From NCBI GenBank assembly GCA_028023455.1, contig JAQFVV010006271.1, positions 1,544,487 through 1,608,486 on the forward strand: DNA of 64,000 nt. Direction: 5' to 3'. The notes beneath the pieces were generated by a model. It searched no databases. It was not told the origin of the DNA and saw only the letters and a program-made list of their open reading frames with translations. Of this stretch, positions 22,694 through 34,150 are shown piece after piece. Every line of letters starts with the position of its first letter. Within the stretch, counting starts at the first letter, position 1. The stretch comes from Epiperipatus broadwayi. Taxonomy: Eukaryota; Onychophora; Udeonychophora; Euonychophora; Peripatidae. The position numbers and the translations under genes were made by a program.

Positions 22694-25487
22694 AAAACAG
22701 TATTCTTCACTTATAGATTTGATTTATTACTCTCCTGACACATATTTCAAGATTGAAACATTTCTAAAACATGTTTTTTTTCTCTGATCACCTAGCTTTA
22801 AAAATTTTGCTTTGCATAAATGGGCCAATTAATATTATTGATGGTCTTCCAATAACATCAAGACTAATTAATAAATTTACAACTCCCAAGGCTGTTTATT
22901 CTGAGGCTTACATTTATTTTCACAAGGCAAATATCCTATCTCGGCCACCGATTGATGCCTGGTTTACTTTTACTGAAATTCTAAGAGCCATAACCAATTA
23001 TTTTTGTAGAAAACAAAATGGACCATGTAAAATGCTAAAAGAAATGGATTCTCTGTCTGCCATAATGAATTCAATGCCCTCTACGACACTTAATATTAAT
23101 AAAATACTTCAAATTAAAATTAAATATAAAGAATTACAAAGGGCACTAGCTGAAAATATTTCTATTAAGAGATCTAAAGTTTTTCTAGTTAGTAGTCATG
23201 CCTGGACTAAAAGTTATATTCATTGGGCATTAGGATCAAAACCAAAACTTATTACACCTTTACCCATTTTAGACAATGGAGCCAACTATCCTGGTTCTTC
23301 AATGCTAATGATTATTAGGAATTTCTTCTTCAATAAACTTCAGTACAACATCCAGCAATCAAATTAGAACCATATTCAACAATAGTCAAAAAAATGATCA
23401 TGAAATAACTGAGCAATTAATTTTAAACATTAAATTCACTTCCTGAAAAAAACACATTCTGGCTCTCATGGCCTCCCAAAATTTGTACTATCACATTTGG
23501 CTCACTTTACTGTTCCAATTATAAAAGGTGTCATTGATGTCATAGCCTCAAGTTGTCAAGACATACCTGGCCTCTACCCTATTTCATTGGTGCCTTTTTT
23601 AAAAAAGAAAGGTCTTCCCTCTATTACATCAAATATAAGACCTATCTCTATGATTCCTCTTATTAAGATCATAGAAGGGCTGATTAAAGACAAGATTCAA
23701 CAAAAGATTTTAGATAATATTTCTTCTACTCAATATGCAAAGAAAGGTTCATCCACAATGCATGCAATTTGCCTTTTCAAAATTTTAACAGAATACATTA
23801 GAATTAAGAGAAAATCAAAGCTAATAGCTGTACAACTAGATATTATAGCAGCATTTGATTCAGTAAGAATTGAAATATTAATGAAAACACTACAACAATA
23901 TGGAGTTCCCTCCGTCTATCTTACTATGATAGAGAATCTTTTATTTAATAGAGAAATTTTCATTACACTCAATGGTAGAATTGCGCCTGGCTTTTAACCA
24001 TCAATTTCTATTCCTCAGGGCTCACCCTTGGGTGCACTTTTATTCATTGCTTATATTAACTCCCTTCTCATAGAAATGGAACCAAAACTTCCTGGAGTTG
24101 TTGTTCCTTTTCTAAACAAAGAAATTAAACATCTTGCATATATGGATGATATTGTTGTAATGCTGCCATCAGCTAAACACCTACCAGAACTTGAAAAAAT
24201 CATTAAAAAGTTTTCATCGGAATACAAATTAAATTTTAATCTAGAGAAATCTGTAGTTTGAAAACTTCATTCAGGAGAAAATGTCCCTGCATGTTTCTCA
24301 TAAAAACCTCAACCTTTTTAAGGTATACCACTGTACCTTTCACCAAACAAAATGAGAAAAATGTTACAAGACAAACTGATTATATCAACAAAAAAAATAA
24401 TAGATTCTCTAAAAATCATTTACTTATCTTTATATGATAAAGTTCTCTTACTAAATTCTCTTGTTTTCAGCAGAATTAATTATTATTTACCGATTTTAAA
24501 CCCTATTAAAAAATTTACTTCGCAAATTAACTCATTGTGCTCTGGCCTCCTTTGGAAAAAAAAAAAGTGGCCTATATCAGTATATGTAAAATGCAAAATC
24601 CAAAAATACTTAATGGCCTAGGTTTACATTCAATCAATACATTATTAATTAAAAATATAGTTAATTTATTCTACTACATCAAGATTGAATTTAATTACCA
24701 AAACATTATTGACACAATCATTCCCACAGATACGCCTCCCCCGAATATTAAAAAAAATTGGCTACAACTTCTCATCTCACTTATTGATAAACAAATGGAT
24801 TTAAATGAAATTCTTTTTAATAATAAATATTGGGACACGTTTAAAATGATAAATCCTCAGCTGATATGCCCACCTAGTTATCTTGAAGTGACTAATATCA
24901 ATCTTTTTAATAAAATGAGAAAATGGTATTTAATGCCTAAATATATTGATTTTATCATTAAAATAAATCTATCTTCACTTCCTACCAACGATTTCCTTGT
25001 TTCAAATAGAGGATTTAAAAGGATTGATTCCTTATGTATTTTGTGTAAAAAAGATAGTGAAACATTTGATCATATTCTTGTTTCTTGCTCGGGACTAAGA
25101 GAAGCAAAATATATAATTCAAAATTATTTCAATAATCACAATCCAGAACTCTTTGATATCATTCATAATATTAAAATGGGTAATTTCTGCAATATCAGAA
25201 GATGCATATTTATTAACCACGTAATATGGTTACTTAGATGCCATATAGTTATAACAAATTTTCCTTGACTTACAACTATTTATTAAAAACACATTTAATT
25301 CTATTCGAAAAAAAGATAAGCTTCTTGCACCCAAAGAAATCTACCTATCCACATGGACTGGTTCTTAGTACAAGAAATTCAGGAAGTTATTAGTAAAAAT
25401 GTAAATTTATACTAGATTTTTTTTTTGCTGTCTAGAGAAATTCATTTGTAACACTTTATATAAAATAAAGTCTATATTCTTTAAAAA
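22694..25487 (+). mobile_element. 5'-truncated non-LTR retrotransposon (L1/Tx1-like)
   Basis: The fragment begins inside the endonuclease: the C-terminal motif FFFSDHLAL is at 22774 onward. It continues through reverse transcriptase and a zinc-binding tail, then ends in an A-rich stretch followed by the target-site duplication. Most of the reading frame lies in one phase from 22771 to 24621, interrupted by several in-frame stops. It shifts frame at an 11-A run near 24.56 kb and continues to 25268. The clade is uncertain; the C-terminal zinc motif favours an L1/Tx1-like element. Confidence 0.85.
22771..25268 (+). pseudogene. LINE ORF2 remnant: RT and zf-RVT domains
   Basis: Reverse transcriptase landmarks are readable in order: NIRPISMIPL (about 23.63 kb), QLDIIAAFDS (about 23.84 kb), PQGSPLGALLF (about 24.02 kb) and the catalytic YMDD (about 24.14 kb). 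The C-terminal CxxC...HxxxxC (CILCKKDSETFDHILVSC, about 25.04 kb) matches the zf-RVT zinc-binding motif. Stops at 23366-23367, within 23370-23490, at 23995-23997 and at 24259-24261, plus a homopolymer frameshift near 24.56 kb, make it inactive. The intact active-site residues show that decay is recent relative to the RTE LINE. Confidence 0.88.
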
Positions 25488-25500
25488 AAAAGTCATTTAC
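25488..25500 (+). repeat. Target-site duplication, right copy
   Basis: The right copy of AAAAGTCATTTAC follows the A-rich 3' end of the LINE. Because the A tail merges with the duplicated A residues, the exact boundary is ambiguous by a few bases. Confidence 0.8.
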
Positions 25501-26998
25501 TTTTTAATCACAATACATTCTTTTACAAATGATTTTTAAAAATGCAAAAATATGAAGTAGAGAGGTTGGAACTTTTTCAACACAAAACTATCTTTGGAAT
25601 TTTTTTAATTATATTTACATAAGTTATCCACTTGATATCCCCTGTATATACATTTCATTGTTAGTCAAGATATCATACCTAGACAACTTTGGTACCAAAT
25701 ATTCTGGCTGTGGTAACATTATATAAATTTGAATTTTTTTTAAGAGGCTTAGGATTTTTTCCCAGGTGGCTGACACATGGCCATTTCAATTAACTAAGTT
25801 AGATGGAAAATGAGTATCATGATTTTTAGCTAGAGGTTAAAATAGAAAAGGAATTGGCAAACCGGATATGTATTTCTTTTGTCTTCACTAATATACCATA
25901 GGCACTTGAAAAAGTCTTTGGTGTATATTATTTAAAGGTTGTTTGATCTTTTAGTTGTAAATGCCAAATGCATACCTGCTGCTCTCTTAAGAGGCAAAAT
26001 TAAGATTCATTTTAAACTTAAGTAACAACTTTTGCAACATAAAATAATTTATCATACTATAAGTTTATATAAAAGTTTTTTACACATGCTAAAGTAATTA
26101 CAACTATGTTAATAGATTGAAAGTATTTTGATTGAATATCTGAAGAAGCTGATTTTGCTTAAAATATATAATAAAAAAGTTGATACTGTTCATTTTATAT
26201 ACAACTAATTACATTAAAAATATACTTTAAATGTACATATCACGAACAATGAGTTTATGTCCATTATTTTTGCAATTAATGTTTTTATTTATATAATATT
26301 ATATAATCTAAGGAATCAAATTATGTTAGTATATCTTCACTTGTGGGTAAAATGCTATAGTCAGAAAAGAACAGATTTATTGGACTGAGGTCATTTATAT
26401 ATAACTAAATAAATTGGCTCAGGTTCAAAAGACTTTAATGTTTTTTTTTTTACTCCAGTCTCTTAATTTTATAATAGACAAGAAGTTAATGATGATATCT
26501 AGATACATAGCTGTACTAGTTCCAGTTTTGAATTGCAAGTCCTTATTGGCAAAAATTAAAAGCCAAAATAATGAAGATTTATAAAAAAGGCCACAAAGTT
26601 CTTATTATATACAGGGAGTCCTGTAAAAAGGTGACTGTTTTTTCAAGAAGCTTCCAATGCCATCTCTGAAATCAGCATATGTGTTGTGTGACAATATAGT
26701 TTACTATTTACCATTAACATTTAAAATGATAATTGGTCTGGAAGTACCAATTCAGCTATTTACATTTGAATATCTCTTTAGTTGAATCTTTAAACACTGC
26801 TTTGACATCATGAAAGAATAGTGATGAATCAACTGAAGCTTCTTTGGATTTGTGAAAAGGGATTTAGTATAATAATATTACAATTAAATAATTTATAAAT
26901 TCAATATGTAATCTAAAACCTCTTCCTATTTTTCATCAATAAGTAATTTTTATTTTTGCAAATTTTTAATTAATTTTTTATTTCATTTAGACAAAAAC
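25501..26998. other. Non-coding AT-rich stretch
   Basis: No gene was recognised on either strand. A phrase near 26.62 kb (ACAGGGAGTCCTGTAAAAAG) resembles a transposon end, but no partner end was found. Confidence 0.45.
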
Positions 26999-28117
26999 TT
27001 ATTATTATAAAATGCTGAAAATTTTGAAATTATTCAAATGGAAGTCAATCTCTGATAATGTGCTATTTCTTAAATATTATAAATCTACATACATTCTTCT
27101 GCTGGTAAGAGTTTAAAAGACTTAAGTGAATCACTTGAGTTTAGAGTGTAGATTCTATATACACCAATTCTTACAGACCATGCTTAAATCAGGGCTTGAG
27201 TGTGCCTGATATTATAATCAAATATTCAATTGTACAAATCTATTTAACTCATCACAGAAGATGGTGTCTTATTTTTAACCACCTACGATTAGACAAACAT
27301 GACTTATAAATGTAAACCTATTATTATAAAGTGCTGAAAACTTTGAAATTATTCAAATGGAAGTCAATCTCTGGTAATGTGCTATTTCTTAAATATTATA
27401 AATCTTTGTGCATTCTCCTGCTGGAAAGAGTTTAAAAAACTTAAGTGAATCATTTTATAATAATAGGTTTACATTTATAAGTCATGTTTGTCTAATCATA
27501 GGTGATTAAAAGTGAGACACTGTCTTTCTCCTATGATGGGTTAAATACATTTGTACAATTGAATATTTGATTCTAACATCTGGTGCACAATAGACTCAAA
27601 CACTGATATACGCATGGCAGGTACATAATAGACTCAAGCCCTGATTTAAGCACGGTCTGTAAGAGTTGATGTATATAGAATGTACACTCTAAACTTAAGT
27701 GATTCACTTAAGTTTTTTAAACTCTTACCAGCAGGAGGGTATATGTAGATTTATAATATTGAAGAAATAACACATTATTGGAGATTGACTTCCATTTGAA
27801 TAAATTCAAAGTTTTCAGTGCTTTATAATAATAGGTTTACATTTATAAGTCATGTTTATCTAATTGTAGTTGGCTAAAAATGAGACACTGTCTTTCTCCT
27901 GCGATGAGTTAAATACATTTGTACAATTGAATATTTCATTATAACATCAGGCACCCAATAGACTCAAGCCCTGATTTAAGAATGGTCTGTATATAGAATG
28001 TACGATCTAAACTTAAGTGATTTACTTAAGTTTTTTAAACTCTTACTGGCAGGAGAGTGCACATTGATTTATAATATTTAATTAAGAAATAACACATTAG
28101 TGGAGATTGACTTCTGT
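26999..28117. repeat. Composite palindrome, four units (two forward, two inverted)
   Basis: A unit of about 330 bp (26999-27328, with landmarks CAAATGGAAGTCAATCTCTG and ATAAATGTAAACCTATTATT) is followed by a truncated second forward copy (about 27318-27452). Two copies in inverted orientation follow (about 27453-27830 and 27820-28117). The copies are similar but diverged by substitutions and indels. No open frame spans a unit. The order is full, truncated, inverted, inverted, also seen at 59.1-60.2 kb. Confidence 0.8.
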
Positions 28118-30523
28118 TTAAATCCTTTAAAAAAAAAGGAAGGTAACAAAAGGGAAAGAAGGAAAAATACAGTCAATTGTAAATTTTCAAGGTTGATTTT
28201 GATTTCTGACAATATATTGTACCTAATATTGACATACAAAATTAACTGTTGGTAGATAATTTTAAATAGTCTCTTATTTGTAGTTGACAATTTGGTTTGA
28301 AATTTTTATTCTTCTTTGGCTTAAAAATTTTTAATTTTCTTTCTTATTTGCTTCTTAAAAATTGAGGGATGGGGGGAAATATGGTCAATTATAGAAATGT
28401 TGACTTTTCTATGAAAACAAGAATTATCAGCTACATTCAATGTAAATTCTAAATCAAACAATTCAAATAAAAATAAACTGGCTGGTTTTGAAATAACTGC
28501 AAGGAATTAATTTTAAAAAAAGGTTAAAATGAAACTTTTTTCTTATTTATTTAGATTCCCATCATCACTTGATTGATTTTTTTACTTCACACAAATCAAA
28601 AAAAAAAATCACCTGCTTCATTCTGATTGTGTAACTTGGCAGTATGGATTTACTTTGCAAAATCGCTCTTGGTTTTCTTTTCTCCATCAGAGGCAAATTA
28701 AAGTCTAAATGAAGGTTTAATTTTACTTTTTTAAAGAAAACATAAAAGCAAAACTTAAACAAACAATGGCAACTGCAATATTGCCATTTTTTCAAATCAA
28801 AACAGTTTGAACAATATCAATAAAGAAAACAAAGTTTAGTTATAAATTAATTTCTAAAAACATGCACAAAAAGGATTTTTTTGAAACATGTGGCAATAAG
28901 AAATTTTTTTTCTTTTTTTTGTCTTTTAGTTTTATGATTAATTATCACAGAATTATTTTATAATGTAGATGCAATATTTTAAAGAAACAAAGGGAAAATC
29001 AATTGTAGGTAGCAGAGTACATTGGTATCATGAATTCATAATGAATTATGACCTAACAATTTGAGATCTTTTAATTTGCTGAATTAAAGAAAGAAGGCTT
29101 TTTCCATCACACATATTTAATTATGTGGTCTTATATGAATGTGTTTAAATATGTGTGTATATGCACAAATATGTTTGATGATGTAAGCCTTAACAGTATC
29201 AATAGAAAAACAACAAAACTATGACTGCTATCTATAATTTTTTATAAGATTTCATTCTTCTTGCGCTTCAGCGTTCTTAAAAAAGCACCGAATATTTACA
29301 AAAAAATTTTTAACACAGTAGAACTTAACATAGATAATATCAATATAAAACAAGGCAATCTGTTACAAAATATTTAAATAATTCCAAATGGAAAAATAAA
29401 ACAAAATTCTCAAAATAAAAAAAAATTACAGGATTAATAGCAAAATTTTTACTGTTAACTTTTTCCCAGCAGTAGAAATTTACTGGCAAGAACTGAGTGC
29501 ATTACTGCCAGGGCATACAACTTAGAAGATTCCCAAATATTAACTAGGAGTTTGTATTTTAAAATATGGAAGAAATATTACTTGTACCATAAAAACATTT
29601 AACTAAAGATGAAAAAGGAAGAGGGATGGGAAGGGATGAGAGGGCTTGTTCACCAGAGTATTACCAAATTTAAATAAAAAAGAAAATTTAATTTTCTTTC
29701 AAATTTATTACAAAAACAAGAGTTGATAGAATGCATTGTTTAGAATAGACCATTAGTGGTCAAGAGTAATAAATGAATAAAAAAGATATGACAAATAAAG
29801 TTCTGTCATTATTTTTAAAGTTCTGTATCATCTGCCATATAATTTGGAATATTAACTACATGTCATCAGACTGGAATGGAAGCTCTGCAACTGCTTAGTT
29901 ATTGAGGGATAAAAGAAGAGCAGAAAGCTAAACTAATCTCTGGCCATCACAAATGCAATTTTCTTCAAAAGTATGAGGGGTACGTGCAAAGGTCTAAGAG
30001 AGGAAGACCTTCATTGTCTAATAGGACAGATTAATTTGATTTTGTTTTCAGTAAATTATAACATTACAATGATTTTAGTGATTTTTTTTCCTCCTGCTGC
30101 ATTTATAACAATAGGTAGATGAAGTAACTGAGATAATGCAAAATAATCTGAGAACTGTTTTAAAACAAAACAATATACCCTTCTCTGAAAATTATCCATT
30201 CCAATAGAATAGAGCTAAAACATTTTGTTATACAGACTACTGAAATGATTTACTACAAACATATTTAGCAATTTAAATTAAAAGTTCATTTAAAAGCTGG
30301 CTCTCAAAAAATAGTACAACAAATACTATTATTGTAACAAGTTGACTCTACTATTGGGAAGAGCATTACTTAATGTCTTCTATCATTTTTTTAGACTTTA
30401 CATTGAAGTTATGTCAGCATTATTTTATAACACTTTTTCTATAAATTTACTCCATTATTTAGAAAGAAACTGCCGCTAGACATTATTTGGTTAAAGTGGT
30501 CCTGTTACAGAATTAGTCAAATA

Positions 30524-30526
<3 letters not shown>
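28118..30526. other. Non-coding AT-rich stretch
   Basis: Only low-complexity open frames occur. Poly-purine and poly-T tracts are frequent (for example 28.12-28.16 and 28.90-28.92 kb). No repeat family or gene was identified. Confidence 0.5.

Positions 30527-30595
<69 letters not shown>
30527..30595. repeat. (AT)n microsatellite, about 69 bp
   Basis: An uninterrupted AT dinucleotide run, the longest in the window, and a likely site of length polymorphism and cruciform formation. Confidence 0.97.
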
Positions 30596-30597
<2 letters not shown>

Positions 30598-32451
30598 GGT
30601 ATGCACTTAGGGGGTTACCTGGGATGATGGAATACCATCATTATCTCAAAATAAACAAAATATAAAATTTAATATCAAAGAAATATAAAAGTAATGAACA
30701 TGAGAGATCAGTCTGTGAGATCATCACAGCTAACTATATCAAGTATCAGCATAATTTCACCATCATTACCCAAAAGTAAGGATAATGATCAACAATTAAA
30801 ATAAATCAACAGTGAATCTTGTGAGTGGATTTGAAATGGGTCTACTGTAGACCAGGCAAATTACTTAACTCTTGTCAGCTTGGGGCAGATTGTTTTACAT
30901 TAATTTGGATACACAAAATCAAGTGCTAATCCATCAGAATATATAACAAAAACAATTCTGAAATATTAAAACCTGCTGATCATCATCAATGTTCTAGCAA
31001 CTTAGTACTATTAATGTATTGGCAAACTTTAAACTTCATTTCTAATAAATTCTAATTAAATAAAATATAGTGCATGGGCTTTAAAGAATATCCCCATTGC
31101 ACCAACCCAGAATCATCATCATCAATTGGATGCCCATAAACACTAATATAATCTTTTGTATGATCATTATGCATTAATCTAGTTCAGAGAACACAAGCTC
31201 TATAACTGTTATAATGAACAAGAGATGTAATATATATATATATATATTTTAAAACTATTTAGGACTGAGTAGGTTTATTGAAATAATTTTAACAATGTAA
31301 TATCAGTTTATTAATAACAATAAAAAATGAAATTAAGGTCTGCAGAATGCAGCTATATACATATAAATTAAGCCTTCTGTGTTTGATTAATACACAATTA
31401 CAAAAAAACTATCATTGTGATTTATATATATATATATATGTTTCAATATGTTTACATTATATATATATATATGCACAGACATGCAGTATAATATTAAAAG
31501 AACATATTTGAATTGTCATATAATAAAAAATTATTAATTTTAACATGTGTCTACTTGACCTGCATTGATATCAGCAAACAGACCTGCAATAACATTGGAA
31601 TTGTCATATAATAAAAAATAAGTTATCACATTTTAATGTACAAATACCTCATAATGGGTTTACATAAAGCATATATATCAGCTCACAGACATGCAGTATA
31701 ATAATTTATTAACATATTTGAATTGTCGTAAACCTATAAATGAAATTCATTTTATAATGCATGATTAGTGAGTGATTTAACATATGTGTATACACATGGA
31801 AATGTTTGTACACACTGATGTTTATAGCATATATTTTAATTTGTCAATAATGAAATTATTAAAAATATATTTTTCACAATTAATTACCTGTTGAAAGTAT
31901 ACATAAAATTTATGCATATGTGAGTTTATATAAAAAATAATAATATGAATGTTATTAAATTCTTTAACAGCTCTTCATAATTTTTTTTAAGAAAAATAAT
32001 ATCAATCTTTGACTAGTATAAAATCATATATGAATTGATTCTTTATTTCATATCTTTAAGCAATAATTATTTTACTTGTTTCACTTTTAAAATGTCATTT
32101 TAAGGAATTATTTAAAATAACCCATCAACTGCATTTTATATACAAATGATACTGCACATTTATCTGTGCTTCTCTGCATATAGATAAAACAGCATATGTA
32201 TAACATTCTTCATCATGCTGATGGCTTCTTTTGGTAAACTTGTCCCTTTTAAAACAATGGACTGGCCTATAGTTACCATCAGGAAAAGTATAATTCAGGA
32301 AACTTTTAGCATTCAATCAACTCCATTTAATCTAGGATTAGATACATGTACCCACACTACTATGTTGTTGTATGCCATAAAACACAATGGTTTCAATATA
32401 TATATATACATAAGAATAAATTATAATATATGCCTATACTGATGATAATAT
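30596..32451. other. Non-coding stretch with microsatellites and direct repeats
   Basis: Moderately complex sequence at 30.6-31.2 kb has no coding frame and may be an unrecognised dispersed repeat; it contains GATGATGGAATACCATCAT, a short palindrome, near 30.62 kb. (TA)n runs lie near 31230-31247, 31422-31439 and 31457-31472. Confidence 0.45.
31473..31735. repeat. Direct repeats, spacing about 210 bp
   Basis: CACAGACATGCAGTATAAT followed by AACATATTTGAATTGTC occurs at 31474-31520 and again at 31685-31730. A partial copy of its distal part lies near 31598-31620. Confidence 0.7.
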
Positions 32452-32664
32452 GTAATAAATTCTACAAGAGTATGTAGAAAATTATCAACCATAATGGTAA
32501 TAAATTTTTTATCAAATAATGTTTATTACTTTGCTAAGTTATGCCTTGACAAAGATACACTTTATAAAACATATGGCTTAGCAAAGTAATAAATTTGTTG
32601 TATACCAAAATTTATTACTAAAATAGTTGATAATTATCTACATACACTTGTAGAATTTATTTTA
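32452..32664. repeat. 210-bp palindrome
   Basis: The arms of about 90 bp (32452-32542 and 32572-32664) are close reverse complements: AATAAATTCTAC at the left end is matched by GTAGAATTTATT at the right, and TTATTACTTTGCTAAG by CTTAGCAAAGTAATAA near the centre. The spacer is about 30 bp. It is non-coding and resembles a hairpin MITE. Confidence 0.8.
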
Positions 32665-32829
32665 TTTCATATATATATGAATTTTAATTTTTGTACTCTA
32701 TTTGTTACATAAATTCCCTAACAAGCTAATCTCAAGTGAGGAATAAATAAAAAGGCATAGCACATGATGATTATAATCTAGGGTAGTAATACCCCATAAG
32801 CTAGCAACAAAATTTCACTTTTCAATGGC

Positions 32830-34150
32830 CATAAGAGTGAAAATCTAAATTGACTGCATTTTATGGAGAATTTTCAGTTTTGTTGAAGCCATGCCTGAGG
32901 TCAATTTCAACTGAATAAAAATCTTCACTGTTGTTTCCTGCATGAAAAAAAGTTGCTGTGAAAGAAGTGATCAATATCAGTACCAGTAGAAATTTGGCCA
33001 AAATGGTGGTATTTTCCAATATACACCTATTTAACTTCATTTTAGCTTTCATGACCTCCTTAACTGCGCTGTAGAATACCATTGCACTGTCTTGGTTCAG
33101 GATGAAATAGAATCTCTGTAATGGCTCATATGGAATGCATAGGAGTTTGGGAATATAACCATCAATTTGAGGGTCAGATTTCTTGATAACAACTAGATAG
33201 AAAAGCAGTCAGTTTTATCTCACAGAAATCCCTGTACTGAGATAATTGCTGAATACTCATTACCACAGAAGCCAATGATCTAAATACTGGTTGGAATTGT
33301 TGAGCATCCAGCTTAAATATTTGTTCTAATTGGTCAGCCCAGCTGGTAGGTGGGTGTAGTTAAATATTTTGACAAAGGTGTTTCTCACAGTTCTGAAGTT
33401 AGGAATGTGGATGGTGACTGGATGATTCAATGAGGATCCAAGTTAGTTTTGTTATGTTTGGAAAATTGAATGATGTATTGTAAATGACAATATAAAGGAG
33501 AAAGAAGAGGCATGTGACAAAGTACTAGAAGTAATACCAGAAGGAAAAGATAAATCAGTTGATGCTGAACTGGACTTAATATGGTTAGGTACCAAACTAA
33601 AAATATCAGAATCTTTGATAGTATTAAAAGAAAGAGAAGAATGTGACACACTACCAGATGTGATATGGGGATCATCTTCAATATTTGTCATTTTATGTGC
33701 CTTCCATGTTTTTCATGGTTCAAATTCAGGGACTAAATGAGTAAATCTGTACATAGTGGAAGTCTTGCTGATACTAGATAATAAGGTCCACTGAGATTTC
33801 TTACTTTCACTATTCAATGATTCAGTAGGTCTGGAGTCAGGTCAACCTTTTATCACTGTGCATTCATGTGAGAGAAGATCAAATATTATCACCAGTCATT
33901 AATGATAATGTAGTGGAATTAATTACAATAAACTTGTAAATTGGGAGTGGAGTACAACAAAGAAACACTTTTAGAAATAGTACCTGGTATTTTATTAAAG
34001 TTTCTGGGATTGTCTATATCATTCTCAGCTGCAGGTAATTTCCACTGAGCTAATTGTTATTGTTCTTTTATATCTAAAGCTTGAAAACATTTGTGAGATA
34101 AGGAAATGGATCTTCACCTTTGAGAATATACTGTTTTTTGATATAACAAA
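32830..34150 (-). pseudogene. Unidentified decayed coding-like sequence
   Basis: Read on the minus strand, this 1.3-kb stretch has protein-like composition in consecutive blocks that switch frame or meet stops. Examples are a block with WADQLEQIFKL near 33.33 kb, a block with GYIPKLLCIPYEPLQRF running into an open frame at 32861-33082, and a Ser-rich open block at 33452-33691 (start MTNIEDDPHITSG). No introns are apparent between blocks, which would suit a retrocopied gene, but no poly(A) tail was found. I do not recognise the family. It could also be the coding part of an old transposon. Confidence 0.4.

Noticed and set aside
26615-26640. CAGGG-type sequence resembling a DNA transposon end
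   Set aside because: No matching inverted end or target-site duplication was found within a few kilobases.
26999-28117. CRISPR-like array interpretation of repeated units
   Set aside because: Units are hundreds of bases long, inverted and eukaryotic in context; there are no short regular repeats with unique spacers.
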